From contig OY781043.1 of NCBI GenBank assembly GCA_963676165.1, positions 1,860,001 through 1,924,000 of the forward strand: a stretch of DNA of 64,000 bases, read 5' to 3'. Of this stretch, positions 1-8,157 are shown piece after piece. This DNA is from JAQIBY01 sp963676165 (GTDB taxonomy: Bacteria; Bacteroidota; Bacteroidia; Bacteroidales; ML635J-15). A model generated the notes under the pieces. The model had not been told where the DNA came from. It ran no database searches and was given only the letters and a program-made list of their open reading frames with translations. The number at the start of each line of letters is the position of its first letter. Within the stretch, counting starts at the first letter, position 1. The translations under genes and the position numbers were made by a program.

Positions 1-264
1 CAATATGACGGTTGTCAACATGTGGAAACTTGCTCCACCCCAAACTTCAGGTTTGAGTAAGGGACGTAACTTGAGTTTCAATCCAATGGTAAAAAGTAAT
101 AGTTGAATACCATAATTAGATATTGTATTTAGGGTTTCTCCAGGTTCAGCACCTAAATAATGTAGTGTGAACCCTGCAATTAAATATCCAATCATTGGAG
201 CTAAACCTATACGTTTAAATAGGAACCCCAATAAAAATGCTATGCTTAACCAAAGTGGATCCAT
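1..264 (-). CDS. Cation:proton antiporter (CPA2/KefB-like), N-terminal part
   Basis: The reverse strand reads an open frame from an ATG at 264 to the window edge, 88 codons. It begins MDPLWLSIAFLLGFLFKRIG and continues through LAPMIGYLIAGFTLHYLGAE and a hydrophobic segment NYGIQLLLFTIGLKLK. This is the typical N-terminus of CPA2 monovalent cation/H+ antiporters (KefB/KefC/GerN type), with the first helices and the GYLIAG turn. These inner-membrane proteins exchange K+ or Na+ for protons. The rest of the gene, including any C-terminal TrkA domain, lies outside the window. It is divergent from the LytTR gene with a 97-bp gap. The family is fairly sure; the ion is not determinable. Confidence 0.75.
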   Translation of the reverse strand, partial: MDPLWLSIAFLLGFLFKRIGLAPMIGYLIAGFTLHYLGAEPGETLNTISNYGIQLLLFTIGLKLKLRPLLKPEVWGGASFHMLTTVIL

Positions 265-361
265 TGTATGAAACAATTATTTAATGTGAACACATACACT
301 AAAAACTTGTTCAAAATAATTAAAGCTATTATTTTTACAAAATAAATTTCAGAAAAAGCCT

Positions 362-1249
362 ATGATTAAAGAAGCAGAGAAACGTGTGAGGCTAAAATAT
401 TTTGACCTTTCTTGCAAATCCAATAATTGGTTTGGACAATACGTAGTAAAAGGCTTTGCTATTGGACCATTGTGGGTAGTGCCGCTACTATCAGCAATTT
501 CCCATATTTTTATTGATATTCGATTTATACCCTATGGATTTGCATATTACCCGACAAATGTCAAACTGTTACTTAGCGTAATTTATGGCATTGTCATGGG
601 AGGGGGATTTTACTTGGCAATAAGATGCATACAGAAAAATAGACCTATTTGGGAATTATGGAAAGAGATTGTTTGGCTTATTTCAACAGTTTTTCTGATA
701 ACGACTACGAATTACCTCATTCGTTTAGGATTATTCCGTTATGTATTTGATATTGAATCACTATTCCCTGTTACTTATTGGCGTTACTTACTTATTGGGG
801 CAGAAGTTGCCGGTGTAACTGCTTTAACCTTTGAGTTTATTCAATTTGTTCTTGTTGAATCAGGAATGATAACTTTTCCTATGCGTGTGGATGAAAATCA
901 AACTGATACTCAAATCATTATTTATGGATATGGAAAGGATGATGAGCTAAAATTGGATATTGACAAATTTGTTTTCGCTGAATCAAAGGGGAATTATGTT
1001 TACGTAACAACGAAAGATCCCAATATTTTTCAATTGAAAACAACAAGTATGCGTTTAAGTTTGCAGGAATTTCAAAAACAAATGGTGTCGATGAATAATA
1101 TAGAAAGGGTGCACAAATCCTTTGTTGTTAATATGAATTTGTACCATGAATTATTAGGGAATTCACGTAAAGCTACATTAATTTTTGAGAATGAAGTTGA
1201 AATTCCTGTTAGCAGAGTATTTTTTCAAGATCATCAAGCTAACAAGTAG
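362..1249 (+). CDS. Membrane-anchored LytTR-family transcriptional regulator
   Basis: A 295-residue protein with four predicted membrane helices (about residues 28-50, 67-90, 99-123 and 138-166) followed by a LytTR DNA-binding domain (about 195-295). The LytTR part has the characteristic FVFAESKGNYVYV strand, the MRLSLQEFQKQM helix and the IERVHKSFVVNMN segment. There is no receiver domain, so the membrane part probably senses or anchors instead of a phosphorelay. Such membrane LytTR proteins are common in Bacteroidota and often act on neighbouring genes. The divergent neighbour is a cation antiporter, so regulation of that gene is a reasonable inference but untested. No exact TAnnTTTG box lies directly upstream. 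Confidence 0.8.
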   Translation: MIKEAEKRVRLKYFDLSCKSNNWFGQYVVKGFAIGPLWVVPLLSAISHIFIDIRFIPYGFAYYPTNVKLLLSVIYGIVMGGGFYLAIRCIQKNRPIWELWKEIVWLISTVFLITTTNYLIRLGLFRYVFDIESLFPVTYWRYLLIGAEVAGVTALTFEFIQFVLVESGMITFPMRVDENQTDTQIIIYGYGKDDELKLDIDKFVFAESKGNYVYVTTKDPNIFQLKTTSMRLSLQEFQKQMVSMNNIERVHKSFVVNMNLYHELLGNSRKATLIFENEVEIPVSRVFFQDHQANK

Positions 1250-1460
1250 TATTCATGTAGAGGCTTGAATTGACAGGCTTTCCAGATTATCACAAAAACT
1301 GCCTTTTTGTCACAATTCAATTATTCCTATGAATTTTACAAGTAGTTTTGCGTTGTATTCAATACAACTACAATACATCCAAAAAATATTAGGGGGCAAG
1401 ATATGGAAATTGACTGCTCCCTATATTTATTCCAGCAGTTTTTTATTACTTTGCAGTTGC

Positions 1461-2417
1461 ATGAAACAAAAGTTAAACGACATATTAGACATTCAGTACT
1501 CCATTCTAATGGCACCTATGTTTCTTATTAGTGATCAGAAAATGATTTTAGCTGCTCTTGATGCTGGAATTACTGGTGCTTTTCCTGCTGCAAATTATCG
1601 TACAGAAATGGAGTTGCGAAAAGCAATTCATAGTATCAGAACAAAATCCGACAAACCTTTTGGGATAAACTTAATTGTTAACCGTTCAAATACAACGCTC
1701 CAACAGCAACTGGAGGTTATTCTTTCTGAGAAACCTACATTTGTCATTACATCACTAGGAAATCCTAAGGAGGTAATTAATGCCTGCCATCAAGCTGGGA
1801 TAAAAGTGTTTTGCGATGTGACAGATATGAATTATGCGCATAAAGTTGTTGATTTAGGTGCTGATGCTTTAGTTGCTGTGAATCGTTTGGCAGGTGGACA
1901 TCCAGGAAAAATTGATGGGATTGAATTTTGCACTCTCTTAAGTGAGGAATTTGATGTTCCTGTCATTTATGCCGGAGGAATTGCGAAAGGCGAGGATATA
2001 GATAAAGCTTTATCTTTAGGTGCTGCAGGCGTTTCAATTGGAACATTGTTTTTGGCCTCTGAAGAAGCCCCAATTTCAGATGAATATAAACATGCAGTTG
2101 TTCAACATACAGCGAAAGACATTGTTACGACAGATAAATTATCTGGTTCAGATTTGCATGTAATCAATACCGATTATGTGAAGAAAATTGGAACAAAATC
2201 CAATGGATTGACACGTTTCCTGTATCGGCACAAGAAACTCAGACGATACCTGAAAGCTTTGGCAATGAAAAAGAGCATGAAATTGCTACGAAAATCTGCT
2301 TTTTCGGCAAGCTATAATACAGTTTGGGTTGCAGGTCCATCCATAGAACATGTGAGTCAGATTGAGCCAGTAAAAACACAAGTTGATAATTTGGTCAAGA
2401 ATTCAACTTTAATTTAA
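1461..2417 (+). CDS. Nitronate monooxygenase-family FMN oxidoreductase
   Basis: A 318-residue TIM-barrel flavoenzyme of the nitronate monooxygenase/2-nitropropane dioxygenase family. Visible signatures are the N-terminal YSILMAPMFLISD strand, the central VNRLAGGHPGK segment (GGH carries the usual catalytic His) and the FMN-phosphate site VIYAGGIAKGEDIDKALSLG followed by GAAGVSIGTLFLASEEAP. Family members oxidise alkyl nitronates or act as FMN-dependent NADH:quinone reductases; the substrate is not readable. The frame is open further upstream to 1329, but the extra 44 residues do not resemble the family. The ATG at 1461 starts the family's normal N-terminus, so I prefer it. A TTACTTTG sequence at 1446-1453, one base from the -7 consensus, lies directly before this ATG. 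Confidence 0.75.
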   Translation: MKQKLNDILDIQYSILMAPMFLISDQKMILAALDAGITGAFPAANYRTEMELRKAIHSIRTKSDKPFGINLIVNRSNTTLQQQLEVILSEKPTFVITSLGNPKEVINACHQAGIKVFCDVTDMNYAHKVVDLGADALVAVNRLAGGHPGKIDGIEFCTLLSEEFDVPVIYAGGIAKGEDIDKALSLGAAGVSIGTLFLASEEAPISDEYKHAVVQHTAKDIVTTDKLSGSDLHVINTDYVKKIGTKSNGLTRFLYRHKKLRRYLKALAMKKSMKLLRKSAFSASYNTVWVAGPSIEHVSQIEPVKTQVDNLVKNSTLI

Positions 2418-2442
2418 ACTTAAAGGAACACTTTCTATATCT

Positions 2443-3516
2443 TTATTCCTCTGGGACAGTTAGTTCTCCAATCAAGTCTTTCTCCATAAGTGATTTTACT
2501 TTATTTAGGTCATAACCTTGCTTGGAAATTAGATAATATAATTTGCTTACTGCAGCTTCTAAGGTCATATCGTGTCCGGAAATGACGCCAGCAGCTTTTA
2601 GAGAGGCAGCATAGGAATCCAAATGTACACTACCTTTTAAGCATTGAGTGACAGCTACAAGCACAGTGTGCTCAGATGCTTTTTTTAGGGCATTAAATAA
2701 GGTGGGGTTTATCGACTGAGTTGGGCCATTTCCTGCGCCATAGGCTTCAATGACAACAGCTTTTACTTCTTCAGTAATAATATGTTCCACAAAACGGGCA
2801 GAGATGCCAGGGAAAAGCTTGAGTACAGCAATCTCACCAGGAACTTTCTGCTGGTTATAATGAAAATATTCAATGGGTTTCGTATGCTTTAATTTGTCCT
2901 GAATCAACTCATCTTTCAGATTAATACTGTATGACCATTGTCGCTTTAAATTAATGTCAACACCAATGTCAGCCAAAGGTGGGTAATTGGGTGATTCAAA
3001 AGCGTCAAAAGAGGATGCATCTGACTTGGTGGTACGGCAACCCCTCAATAATTTATTGTTAAAGTATAAAGCAACTTCAGGAATGCTGAAGTTTCCACAA
3101 ATAATAAGCGATGAAATCAAATTTTCTCTGGCGTCATTACGTACTCGGCTATATGGCACTTGTGAGCCCGTAATTATTACATTGTTGTTAATTCCACTCA
3201 ACATAAAACCCAATGCCGATGCAGTGTACGCCATTGTATCTGTACCATGAAGAATGACAAAGCCTTTGTATTTTTTTCGATGTTCATCAATAAGCATTGC
3301 AATCTTATCCCAGTTATCAGGGTTCATGTTGGAAGAATCCAGCAAGGGATCCATTGAAATGATATCAAATTCAGGCATTTGAGGATCATCAATTTCCTGA
3401 ATGTCTTTACGAATTTTATCTGGGAAGTTCTCATCGGGCTCATAACCTTTGGGTGTTTGTTTCATTCCTATGGTACCACCTGTATATATGATGAGTATTT
3501 TATGTGCTGTTAGCAT
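2443..3516 (-). CDS. ansA: Type I L-asparaginase
   Basis: A 357-residue cytoplasmic asparaginase that hydrolyses L-asparagine to aspartate and ammonia. Both catalytic threonine motifs are present: YTGGTIGM near the N-terminus (nucleophile T12) and LHGTDTMAYTASAL around residue 100. No signal peptide is seen, and the length matches cytoplasmic type I (AnsA) enzymes. The frame stays open to 3579, but a -7 box (TATCTTTG read on the - strand) at 3535-3542 places transcription start downstream of that. The ATG at 3516 is therefore the better start. It is convergent with the nitronate monooxygenase gene, with a 25-bp gap. Confidence 0.88.
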   Translation of the reverse strand: MLTAHKILIIYTGGTIGMKQTPKGYEPDENFPDKIRKDIQEIDDPQMPEFDIISMDPLLDSSNMNPDNWDKIAMLIDEHRKKYKGFVILHGTDTMAYTASALGFMLSGINNNVIITGSQVPYSRVRNDARENLISSLIICGNFSIPEVALYFNNKLLRGCRTTKSDASSFDAFESPNYPPLADIGVDINLKRQWSYSINLKDELIQDKLKHTKPIEYFHYNQQKVPGEIAVLKLFPGISARFVEHIITEEVKAVVIEAYGAGNGPTQSINPTLFNALKKASEHTVLVAVTQCLKGSVHLDSYAASLKAAGVISGHDMTLEAAVSKLYYLISKQGYDLNKVKSLMEKDLIGELTVPEE

Positions 3517-3884
3517 GATCAAAATTTTGTGCCGCAAAGATATAAGCTTTATTAAGATAAACTGTGAAATAAAGGTCAAAAGTCACTTAGCTTCATTTCA
3601 AACCGTACAGTTTCTTTCGACTCAAACTACCCTTTATTCGTGTCCTTTTTTTCGCGTCAAGCAATCTTTTATTCGTGCCCGCCTGCCAACCTTATTTGTA
3701 AGTATGCTGGCAGGAATTCGTGGCAATTTATCTTGCGACTCAAACTCCTTTTATTCGCGTCTAACAATTATTCGTGAATTCGTGGCAATCTCTTTTGCGT
3801 CCAGCAACTTTTATTTGTGTATTCGTGTAATTTAATGCGCCTCAAACACTAGCATTCGTGCCTTTTTTCGCGTCTCCAAAACTT
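3517..3884. repeat. Intergenic spacer with degenerate ATTCGTG tandem repeats
   Basis: This 368-bp gap holds the asparaginase promoter and then a repeat field. The word ATTCGTG occurs exactly at 3636, 3671, 3716, 3770, 3778, 3821 and 3854, with variants ATTCGCG at 3753 and ATTTGTG at 3813. Between copies recur C/T-rich words of the type TTTT(T)CGCGTC and CTCAAAC, giving a loose 30-45 bp unit. An inverted repeat CCTGCCA (3682-3688) / TGGCAGG (3708-3714) is embedded in it. No coding potential was seen in either direction. Similar short interspersed repeats are familiar from Bacteroidota intergenic DNA; the function is unknown. Confidence 0.65.
3535..3542 (-). promoter_or_regulatory. Bacteroidota -7 box for the asparaginase gene
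   Basis: The - strand reads TATCTTTG, an exact match to the TAnnTTTG -7 element, 18 bp before the ATG at 3516. It lies inside the longer open frame, so it also argues for the shorter protein start. No clear -33 TTG was found at the ideal distance. Confidence 0.6.
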
Positions 3885-4853
3885 TTATTTCCTCTTAAAA
3901 CTTCTTGCCATCGCTTTAAAACACTCTAATTTTTCTTCATAAAACTTAAGTGTTGTTCCAGTCAGTTGATAAACAGTGGTATCGTCAAAAAGCAAAACAA
4001 TATAAATCAATTCTGACTTACCCAACTTTGTATTTTGTCCAATTGCATAAAACTCAACACCAGTTAGTCCGTCAACTATAATTTCATTCGATTCCAAATC
4101 TTGATTGTTGCTGTATTCAATAGGATAGGAGCCTATCACTTTTTTCAGGTAATTATCTGCTGTTTCTCCTTTTGGAACACTGGATTTATTTATCATAAAA
4201 ACCGTTTTTGCTTCTGTATTACTTGGAATATTCCCATCATCCGTGTAAACCAGAGAATTCATCAGTATATTTCCTGCTTTAAGATCACATAAACTATTGT
4301 TCAGTGTGTATTCAAACGCATCTGTTATGCTTGCATCTTCTTGCGCATCAAAAATAATCCCAAGTAAAGCTTTACGTATGCGACTCTCTTCTTTTTCGTA
4401 GTCTTTGTCTTTTATCCAGCTGGCATTCATTACGTAAGTGCTTTTCATGTCTCCAATAACGAATAAATACCTCATATATGCTTTGCCATGAGCAAATTGC
4501 ACCCCGCTTTGTAAGAGCGCATCGTAGCCATTTATCTCAAATAATTCTTCTTTTGCGACAACCATCCCCTGTGAAATGTCTTTGTTTCGTTTAAACGCAA
4601 TCATATTCTCATTCACACTGCCCGGAACTTTAAAAATCATGATTGAACTTCCTGCAAGTATGTTTTCATATCCATTAAAACGTTCAGATTTTTCATAATT
4701 GTCAGGTGGAACCATGCGTAATTGTGTTCCTGCAATAAGTTCATATCCGGCATGTTCTTTGTTAATAATCTTTTTCGATGATTGGGCTTGTGTTGTATTT
4801 GCTAGCAATAAGCAAAAAGCGATAATTAGCGTAGTAAAATTGATTTGTTTCAT
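3885..4853 (-). CDS. Secreted protein of unknown function
   Basis: A 322-residue protein starting with a clear signal peptide (MKQINFTTLIIAFCLLLANT, cleavage after TQAQ). The frame is open 11 residues further to 4886, but the methionine at 4853 gives the cleanest signal sequence; 4865 is also possible. The mature part has alternating strands, for example HAGYELIAGTQLRMVPPDNY and later GLTGVEFYAIGQN. Its layout recalls small secreted beta-rich proteins of the DUF1795/PsbP type, but I do not recognise a named family. It is divergent from the T9SS plug gene, with starts less than 50 bp apart, so the promoters overlap. Expected location is periplasm or cell surface. Confidence 0.6.
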   Translation of the reverse strand: MKQINFTTLIIAFCLLLANTTQAQSSKKIINKEHAGYELIAGTQLRMVPPDNYEKSERFNGYENILAGSSIMIFKVPGSVNENMIAFKRNKDISQGMVVAKEELFEINGYDALLQSGVQFAHGKAYMRYLFVIGDMKSTYVMNASWIKDKDYEKEESRIRKALLGIIFDAQEDASITDAFEYTLNNSLCDLKAGNILMNSLVYTDDGNIPSNTEAKTVFMINKSSVPKGETADNYLKKVIGSYPIEYSNNQDLESNEIIVDGLTGVEFYAIGQNTKLGKSELIYIVLLFDDTTVYQLTGTTLKFYEEKLECFKAMARSFKRK

Positions 4854-4870
4854 GGCCTGATTCATTTTAT

Positions 4871-4878
4871 TAACTTTG
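4871..4878 (+). promoter_or_regulatory. -7 box for the T9SS plug protein gene
   Basis: TAACTTTG matches TAnnTTTG exactly and lies 13-22 bp before the two candidate start codons at 4892 and 4901. The resulting leader is very short. It lies inside the divergent gene's possible upstream extension. Confidence 0.5.
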
Positions 4879-4891
4879 TCGAACAAGGATA

Positions 4892-6166
4892 ATGCCAGTT
4901 ATGATAAAAAAAATAGCTTTTCTCTTCGTAGCAAATGTAATGATTCTTTCGCTCAGTGCCGAAGAAAATCAGGTCTTTCATAATGATGTAAACGATAAAT
5001 ACATCCGGTCTGTTAAAATACATCACTCTAATTGGGAACTTTCATGGCCTTACTATGAGCTGAATTCTGACATGCGATTAAGTCTGACTTTTGATGATTT
5101 GCGGGATGAACCCCGTAATTTTGAGTATCGCATTGTGCATTGCAATCAAAAATGGGAACAGAGTAACCTGTTTTATTCTGATTATATGGATGGCTTTGAG
5201 CGCAATCCATTGGAAGACTATGAAATGTCCATCAATACATTTATCCCTTATTCGCATTATGAGTTGGAATTGCCAAATCAAGATGTGGAATTTCGAGTGT
5301 CAGGTAATTATGTTGTGCTTGTTTACGATACTGAAAAGCCTGATGTACCCGTTTTAACTCGTCGGTTTTTTGTTATTGAAAAGGAGATAGGAATTACTGC
5401 AGAAGTGAAACAGCCTGTGATGGGATTATATAAATCCTTAGGACATGACGTGCGTTTTTCTTTACACACCAACAGCATGGCTTTTAACGACATCTTTAAT
5501 GATTTGGATGTTTGTGTGATGCAGAACAATCAATGGGATGGCATGCAATGTAACTTGCAACCCGATTTTATACAAGACGACAAAGTGGTTTTCAATCGCG
5601 ATGATCAAGCGGTGTTTAAGGCGAGTAACGAGTATCGCATGTTGAATATGCGCAACCTGAAATTCACTAACAATAAGATGGCTGTAATTCAGTTTGATGA
5701 TCCAAACTACTATATCACCTTACATCCCGATAAGGATTATCAGTTTATGCAGTATTTGGACAGGGATGATTTCAATGGGCATTATGTGATCTCAAATAAA
5801 GATGGATGGGAAGCTGCAACCGATGCTGACTATGTACACGTATTTTTCCAAATTCCAGCAAGGAGAGATCTTTCTCCGGGAACTGTTCATATCTATGGTG
5901 AATTAACAAATTGGAAATGCGATGAGAATAATAAAATGCTATATAATTCAGAAACAGGCATGTACGAAAAAGAGCTTCTTTTAAAACAAGGGGCTTATTC
6001 GTATCGCTTTGTGCTAAAGCAAGATGGTAAAACTGACCACATGCGCTTTGAAGGTTCTCACTGGGAAACTGAAAACGATTACCTGATCTTTATTTATTAT
6101 CACGATGTCCGATTAGGAGCAGATCGCATTTTAGGTTTTGAAGTGGTAAATAGCCACCCCGAATAG
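4892..6166 (+). CDS. Type IX secretion system plug protein (former DUF5103)
   Basis: A 424-residue secreted protein with a signal peptide (MIKKIAFLFVANVMILSLSA). The N-terminal beta domain (about residues 30-155) has the family's conserved IHHSNWELSWPYYEL and FEYRIVHCNQKWEQSNLFYS segments. The C-terminal part contains a carbohydrate-binding-like strand set (GTVHIYGELTNWKCDENNKM, GAYSYRFVLKQDG). In the structure of the T9SS translocon, proteins of this family plug the periplasmic end of the giant SprA barrel when no substrate is bound. Start: ATG 4892 (MPVMIKK) or ATG 4901 (MIKKIAF). The second gives the more usual signal peptide; the annotation keeps the first. The tRNA-Arg gene follows. Confidence 0.85.
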   Translation: MPVMIKKIAFLFVANVMILSLSAEENQVFHNDVNDKYIRSVKIHHSNWELSWPYYELNSDMRLSLTFDDLRDEPRNFEYRIVHCNQKWEQSNLFYSDYMDGFERNPLEDYEMSINTFIPYSHYELELPNQDVEFRVSGNYVVLVYDTEKPDVPVLTRRFFVIEKEIGITAEVKQPVMGLYKSLGHDVRFSLHTNSMAFNDIFNDLDVCVMQNNQWDGMQCNLQPDFIQDDKVVFNRDDQAVFKASNEYRMLNMRNLKFTNNKMAVIQFDDPNYYITLHPDKDYQFMQYLDRDDFNGHYVISNKDGWEAATDADYVHVFFQIPARRDLSPGTVHIYGELTNWKCDENNKMLYNSETGMYEKELLLKQGAYSYRFVLKQDGKTDHMRFEGSHWETENDYLIFIYYHDVRLGADRILGFEVVNSHPE

Positions 6167-6208
6167 TTATTTGGTGTCTAACCTTGTTTAAAAAGACTGA
6201 AAAATTTG

Positions 6209-6216
6209 TACATTTG
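6209..6216 (+). promoter_or_regulatory. -7 box for tRNA-Arg
   Basis: TACATTTG matches TAnnTTTG and ends 11 bp before the first base of the mature tRNA, a typical distance for a stable RNA promoter in Bacteroidota. A TTG is present 22 bp further upstream. Confidence 0.6.
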
Positions 6217-6227
6217 CCTCACAATTT

Positions 6228-6299
6228 GGTCCCGTAGTTCAACGGATAGAATAGCGGTTTCCTAAACCGTAGATATGGGTTCGATTCCCGTCGGGACTA
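6228..6299 (+). tRNA. tRNA-Arg (anticodon CCT)
   Basis: A cloverleaf can be folded directly. The acceptor is GGTCCCG/CGGGACT with a G-U first pair, then D arm GTTC...GAAT, anticodon stem GCGGT/ACCGT with loop TTCCTAA (anticodon CCT, reads AGG), and a 4-nt variable loop. The T arm is ATGGG/CCCGT with loop TTCGATT. The discriminator is A, and CCA is not encoded. A short T run follows at 6301 and could end transcription. Confidence 0.95.
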
Positions 6300-6651
6300 C
6301 TTTTTCAGGAGACAGGAGTCAGAAGTCAGTTATGAGTGTGAGTATTGAGCAAGAGGTAGATTGTCTTATCCCTCATAACTCGCACTGGAACTCACACTGA
6401 ACAAATCCCAAAATGCAAACCAGCCTGCCATCCTCAGCTGGTAAACCGGCTGGCAGGAAACAGATAACAAAAGACAATCGAATGACAATTGTTTTTCGCC
6501 CGCTCGCAAATCAGGGGTTAGGTGTCAGGGGATTGGGTTTTCTCCCGCTCTCAAGTTCGTTTTATCGCATCTGCGCGTCATCGCAAAACAACCGAATGAC
6601 AATTTTCCCTTTTCCAATCGAATGACTATTGTTTTCTCCAGTTTGCAAAAA
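6300..6651. repeat. Repeat-rich spacer downstream of tRNA-Arg
   Basis: No gene was seen in 352 bp. It contains (a) an inverted repeat AGTGTGAGT (6335-6343) / ACTCACACT (6390-6398). It also contains (b) a nested hairpin whose outer arms are CCTGCCA (6424-6430) and TGGCAGG (6451-6457), the same arms as in the 3.7-kb spacer, with a further CTGG/CCGG stem inside. Finally (c) there are three copies of CGAATGAC(A/T)ATT at 6479, 6593 and 6619, and two copies of a CCCGCTC(g/t)CAA-type word near 6501 and 6544. The look is that of degenerate interspersed repeats near a tRNA. No integrase or duplicated tRNA end is visible. Confidence 0.55.
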
Positions 6652-8157
6652 TTACATTTCTCCAAAATACTCATCCAAATACTGCAAGCGCTGTGATGTC
6701 CAGCTGGCAATATGAGCTTGTTCTGCTTGTGGATTTAGCGCGATGTCCCAAATGCATTCTTCTTTTTCAAGGATGTCAGATTGGGTGATGGTCTGAAAGT
6801 TGTTGTCAAAGATTTCAAGAAGCTTTTCCTCGCTAAATGTATCTTGACGTAAGGATGCCCAGCGAGATTTACACATCTCTCGGAAATTGTTTGGATTTAA
6901 TTCAAGTAGTCTGTCATACAGGCCGTTGCTCAGTCGTATGATGGTAAGTGTGTAATTGCCCTCCCAGTCAATGCCAAAACCGGTGTCTAAATCCCACGGC
7001 AAATATTTCAGTGGATCTGGTTTCTGCTCTCTATAGAAAAAGGTGTTTTTGCCTGTGTTGTCACCTGCAGATGTAAGCTGAAGAAAGAGAAAATAATCCA
7101 CAAGATTTTGCATATCTGTAAGTTCAGAAATTTGCGCTGAAAAGGTTTCGTCGTCAGCATGAATAACTAAATCTCTTAAATCGGCAAGAGCATCCCAATT
7201 GAGATAATTGTCAGGGTCAGGATATTTCTGTTCCCAACCATCCCAATAGAATCCAGCATTAGCAATGTCGCCAGCAGCTTTAAACTCAGGGGCTCCATCA
7301 TCCCAGTCAATGGCTTTATAAAGTAAGGCATCAGGAGAGGAGAGTTGTAGTTTTTCTGCAGTCATATTTTCACCAAAAGCATAAAGACCTTGATGTGCTT
7401 CGTTAATGAATAACTCAACAAATTCAAATTGAATACTCGGGGTTTTATCCTCATTGTCATGCATAGCTTCCCAAATTTGGAAACAGCTTTTATTTCGAAC
7501 TCTCGATGCATCAATATACATCGCATCCAATATCCACTTTGTTTGACTTGGCATTTCAAAAACAGATGAATAAACAGGGCAATCCAAACTTGGACTTCCT
7601 AACGTTTCGATTCCAAAAGGTTTTTTATCGTACTTTATGGCAGAACTCCCTCTGTGTTCTATGCCTATCCAATACCATGTTTCAGTGTTAGTGGTTGGAT
7701 CGTTCACTATCATACGTGCCAGTGTCTTTGGTTCGTCGTGAATTTTATTTGGCGTGATAATTTGTACGATTGGTAAATTCGTAAAACGGAGTGTGTAATC
7801 GAATGACTTATCATGAAAAATGATACGTAAGGAGTAGTCCGTTTTATAGGCGATGTTTCCCAATTGATTGATTGAATTGTTTTTAAGCATCTGATTGTTT
7901 AAATAGATGCTTGCATCATCGTCAAAATGCATGTATGCTTGAAAATCTTCGCATTCATTTGGTGACAATGGAAACGTAAGCTGCATGTTTTCATGATCAA
8001 AGATACAGTTCCTGCCATTTATTTCAATGATTTCATTTTGTTTCATTTCAAGATTTAAATCATCGGGAATAATGACCTCTTCCTTGTAGCATGCATTAAA
8101 CAGACTAATGACACTCAAAACAATGAGGGCAAATTGGAAAGTCTGTTTTCTGATCAT
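6652..8157 (-). CDS. CotH kinase-family lipoprotein
   Basis: A 501-residue lipoprotein: the signal sequence ends in SLFNAC with the lipobox Cys at 23. The C-terminal two thirds match the CotH family of protein-kinase-like folds. Visible motifs are LFINEAHQGLYAFGENM (family sequence usually GVYxxxE), the SAGDNTGKNTFFYREQ segment and the DLD-containing motif YLPWDLDTGFGIDWEG. CotH proteins phosphorylate spore-coat proteins in Bacillus; the substrates of Bacteroidota lipoprotein versions are unknown. The ATG at 8157 overlaps the TGA of the upstream DUF2490 gene (ATGA), so translation is probably coupled. The frame's earlier TTG-like start is not needed. It is the last gene of the amidase-MCE-DUF2490-CotH operon. 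Confidence 0.8.
   Translation of the reverse strand: MIRKQTFQFALIVLSVISLFNACYKEEVIIPDDLNLEMKQNEIIEINGRNCIFDHENMQLTFPLSPNECEDFQAYMHFDDDASIYLNNQMLKNNSINQLGNIAYKTDYSLRIIFHDKSFDYTLRFTNLPIVQIITPNKIHDEPKTLARMIVNDPTTNTETWYWIGIEHRGSSAIKYDKKPFGIETLGSPSLDCPVYSSVFEMPSQTKWILDAMYIDASRVRNKSCFQIWEAMHDNEDKTPSIQFEFVELFINEAHQGLYAFGENMTAEKLQLSSPDALLYKAIDWDDGAPEFKAAGDIANAGFYWDGWEQKYPDPDNYLNWDALADLRDLVIHADDETFSAQISELTDMQNLVDYFLFLQLTSAGDNTGKNTFFYREQKPDPLKYLPWDLDTGFGIDWEGNYTLTIIRLSNGLYDRLLELNPNNFREMCKSRWASLRQDTFSEEKLLEIFDNNFQTITQSDILEKEECIWDIALNPQAEQAHIASWTSQRLQYLDEYFGEM

Noticed and set aside
1329..1460. N-terminal extension of the nitronate monooxygenase
   Set aside because: The 44 residues show no family similarity and look like translated spacer.
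3449..3835. + strand frame of 128 codons
   Set aside because: It spans the antisense of the asparaginase N-terminus and the repeat field; no protein features.
3600..3884. Possible CRISPR array
   Set aside because: The repeated word is only about 7 bp, units vary in length and sequence, and no spacer regularity or cas gene is present.
6413..6625. Small + strand open frame in the repeat spacer
   Set aside because: It is made of the repeat words and hairpin and has no protein-like composition.
6228..6650. Integration site at tRNA-Arg
   Set aside because: No duplicated 3' end of the tRNA, integrase or foreign gene block was seen downstream.
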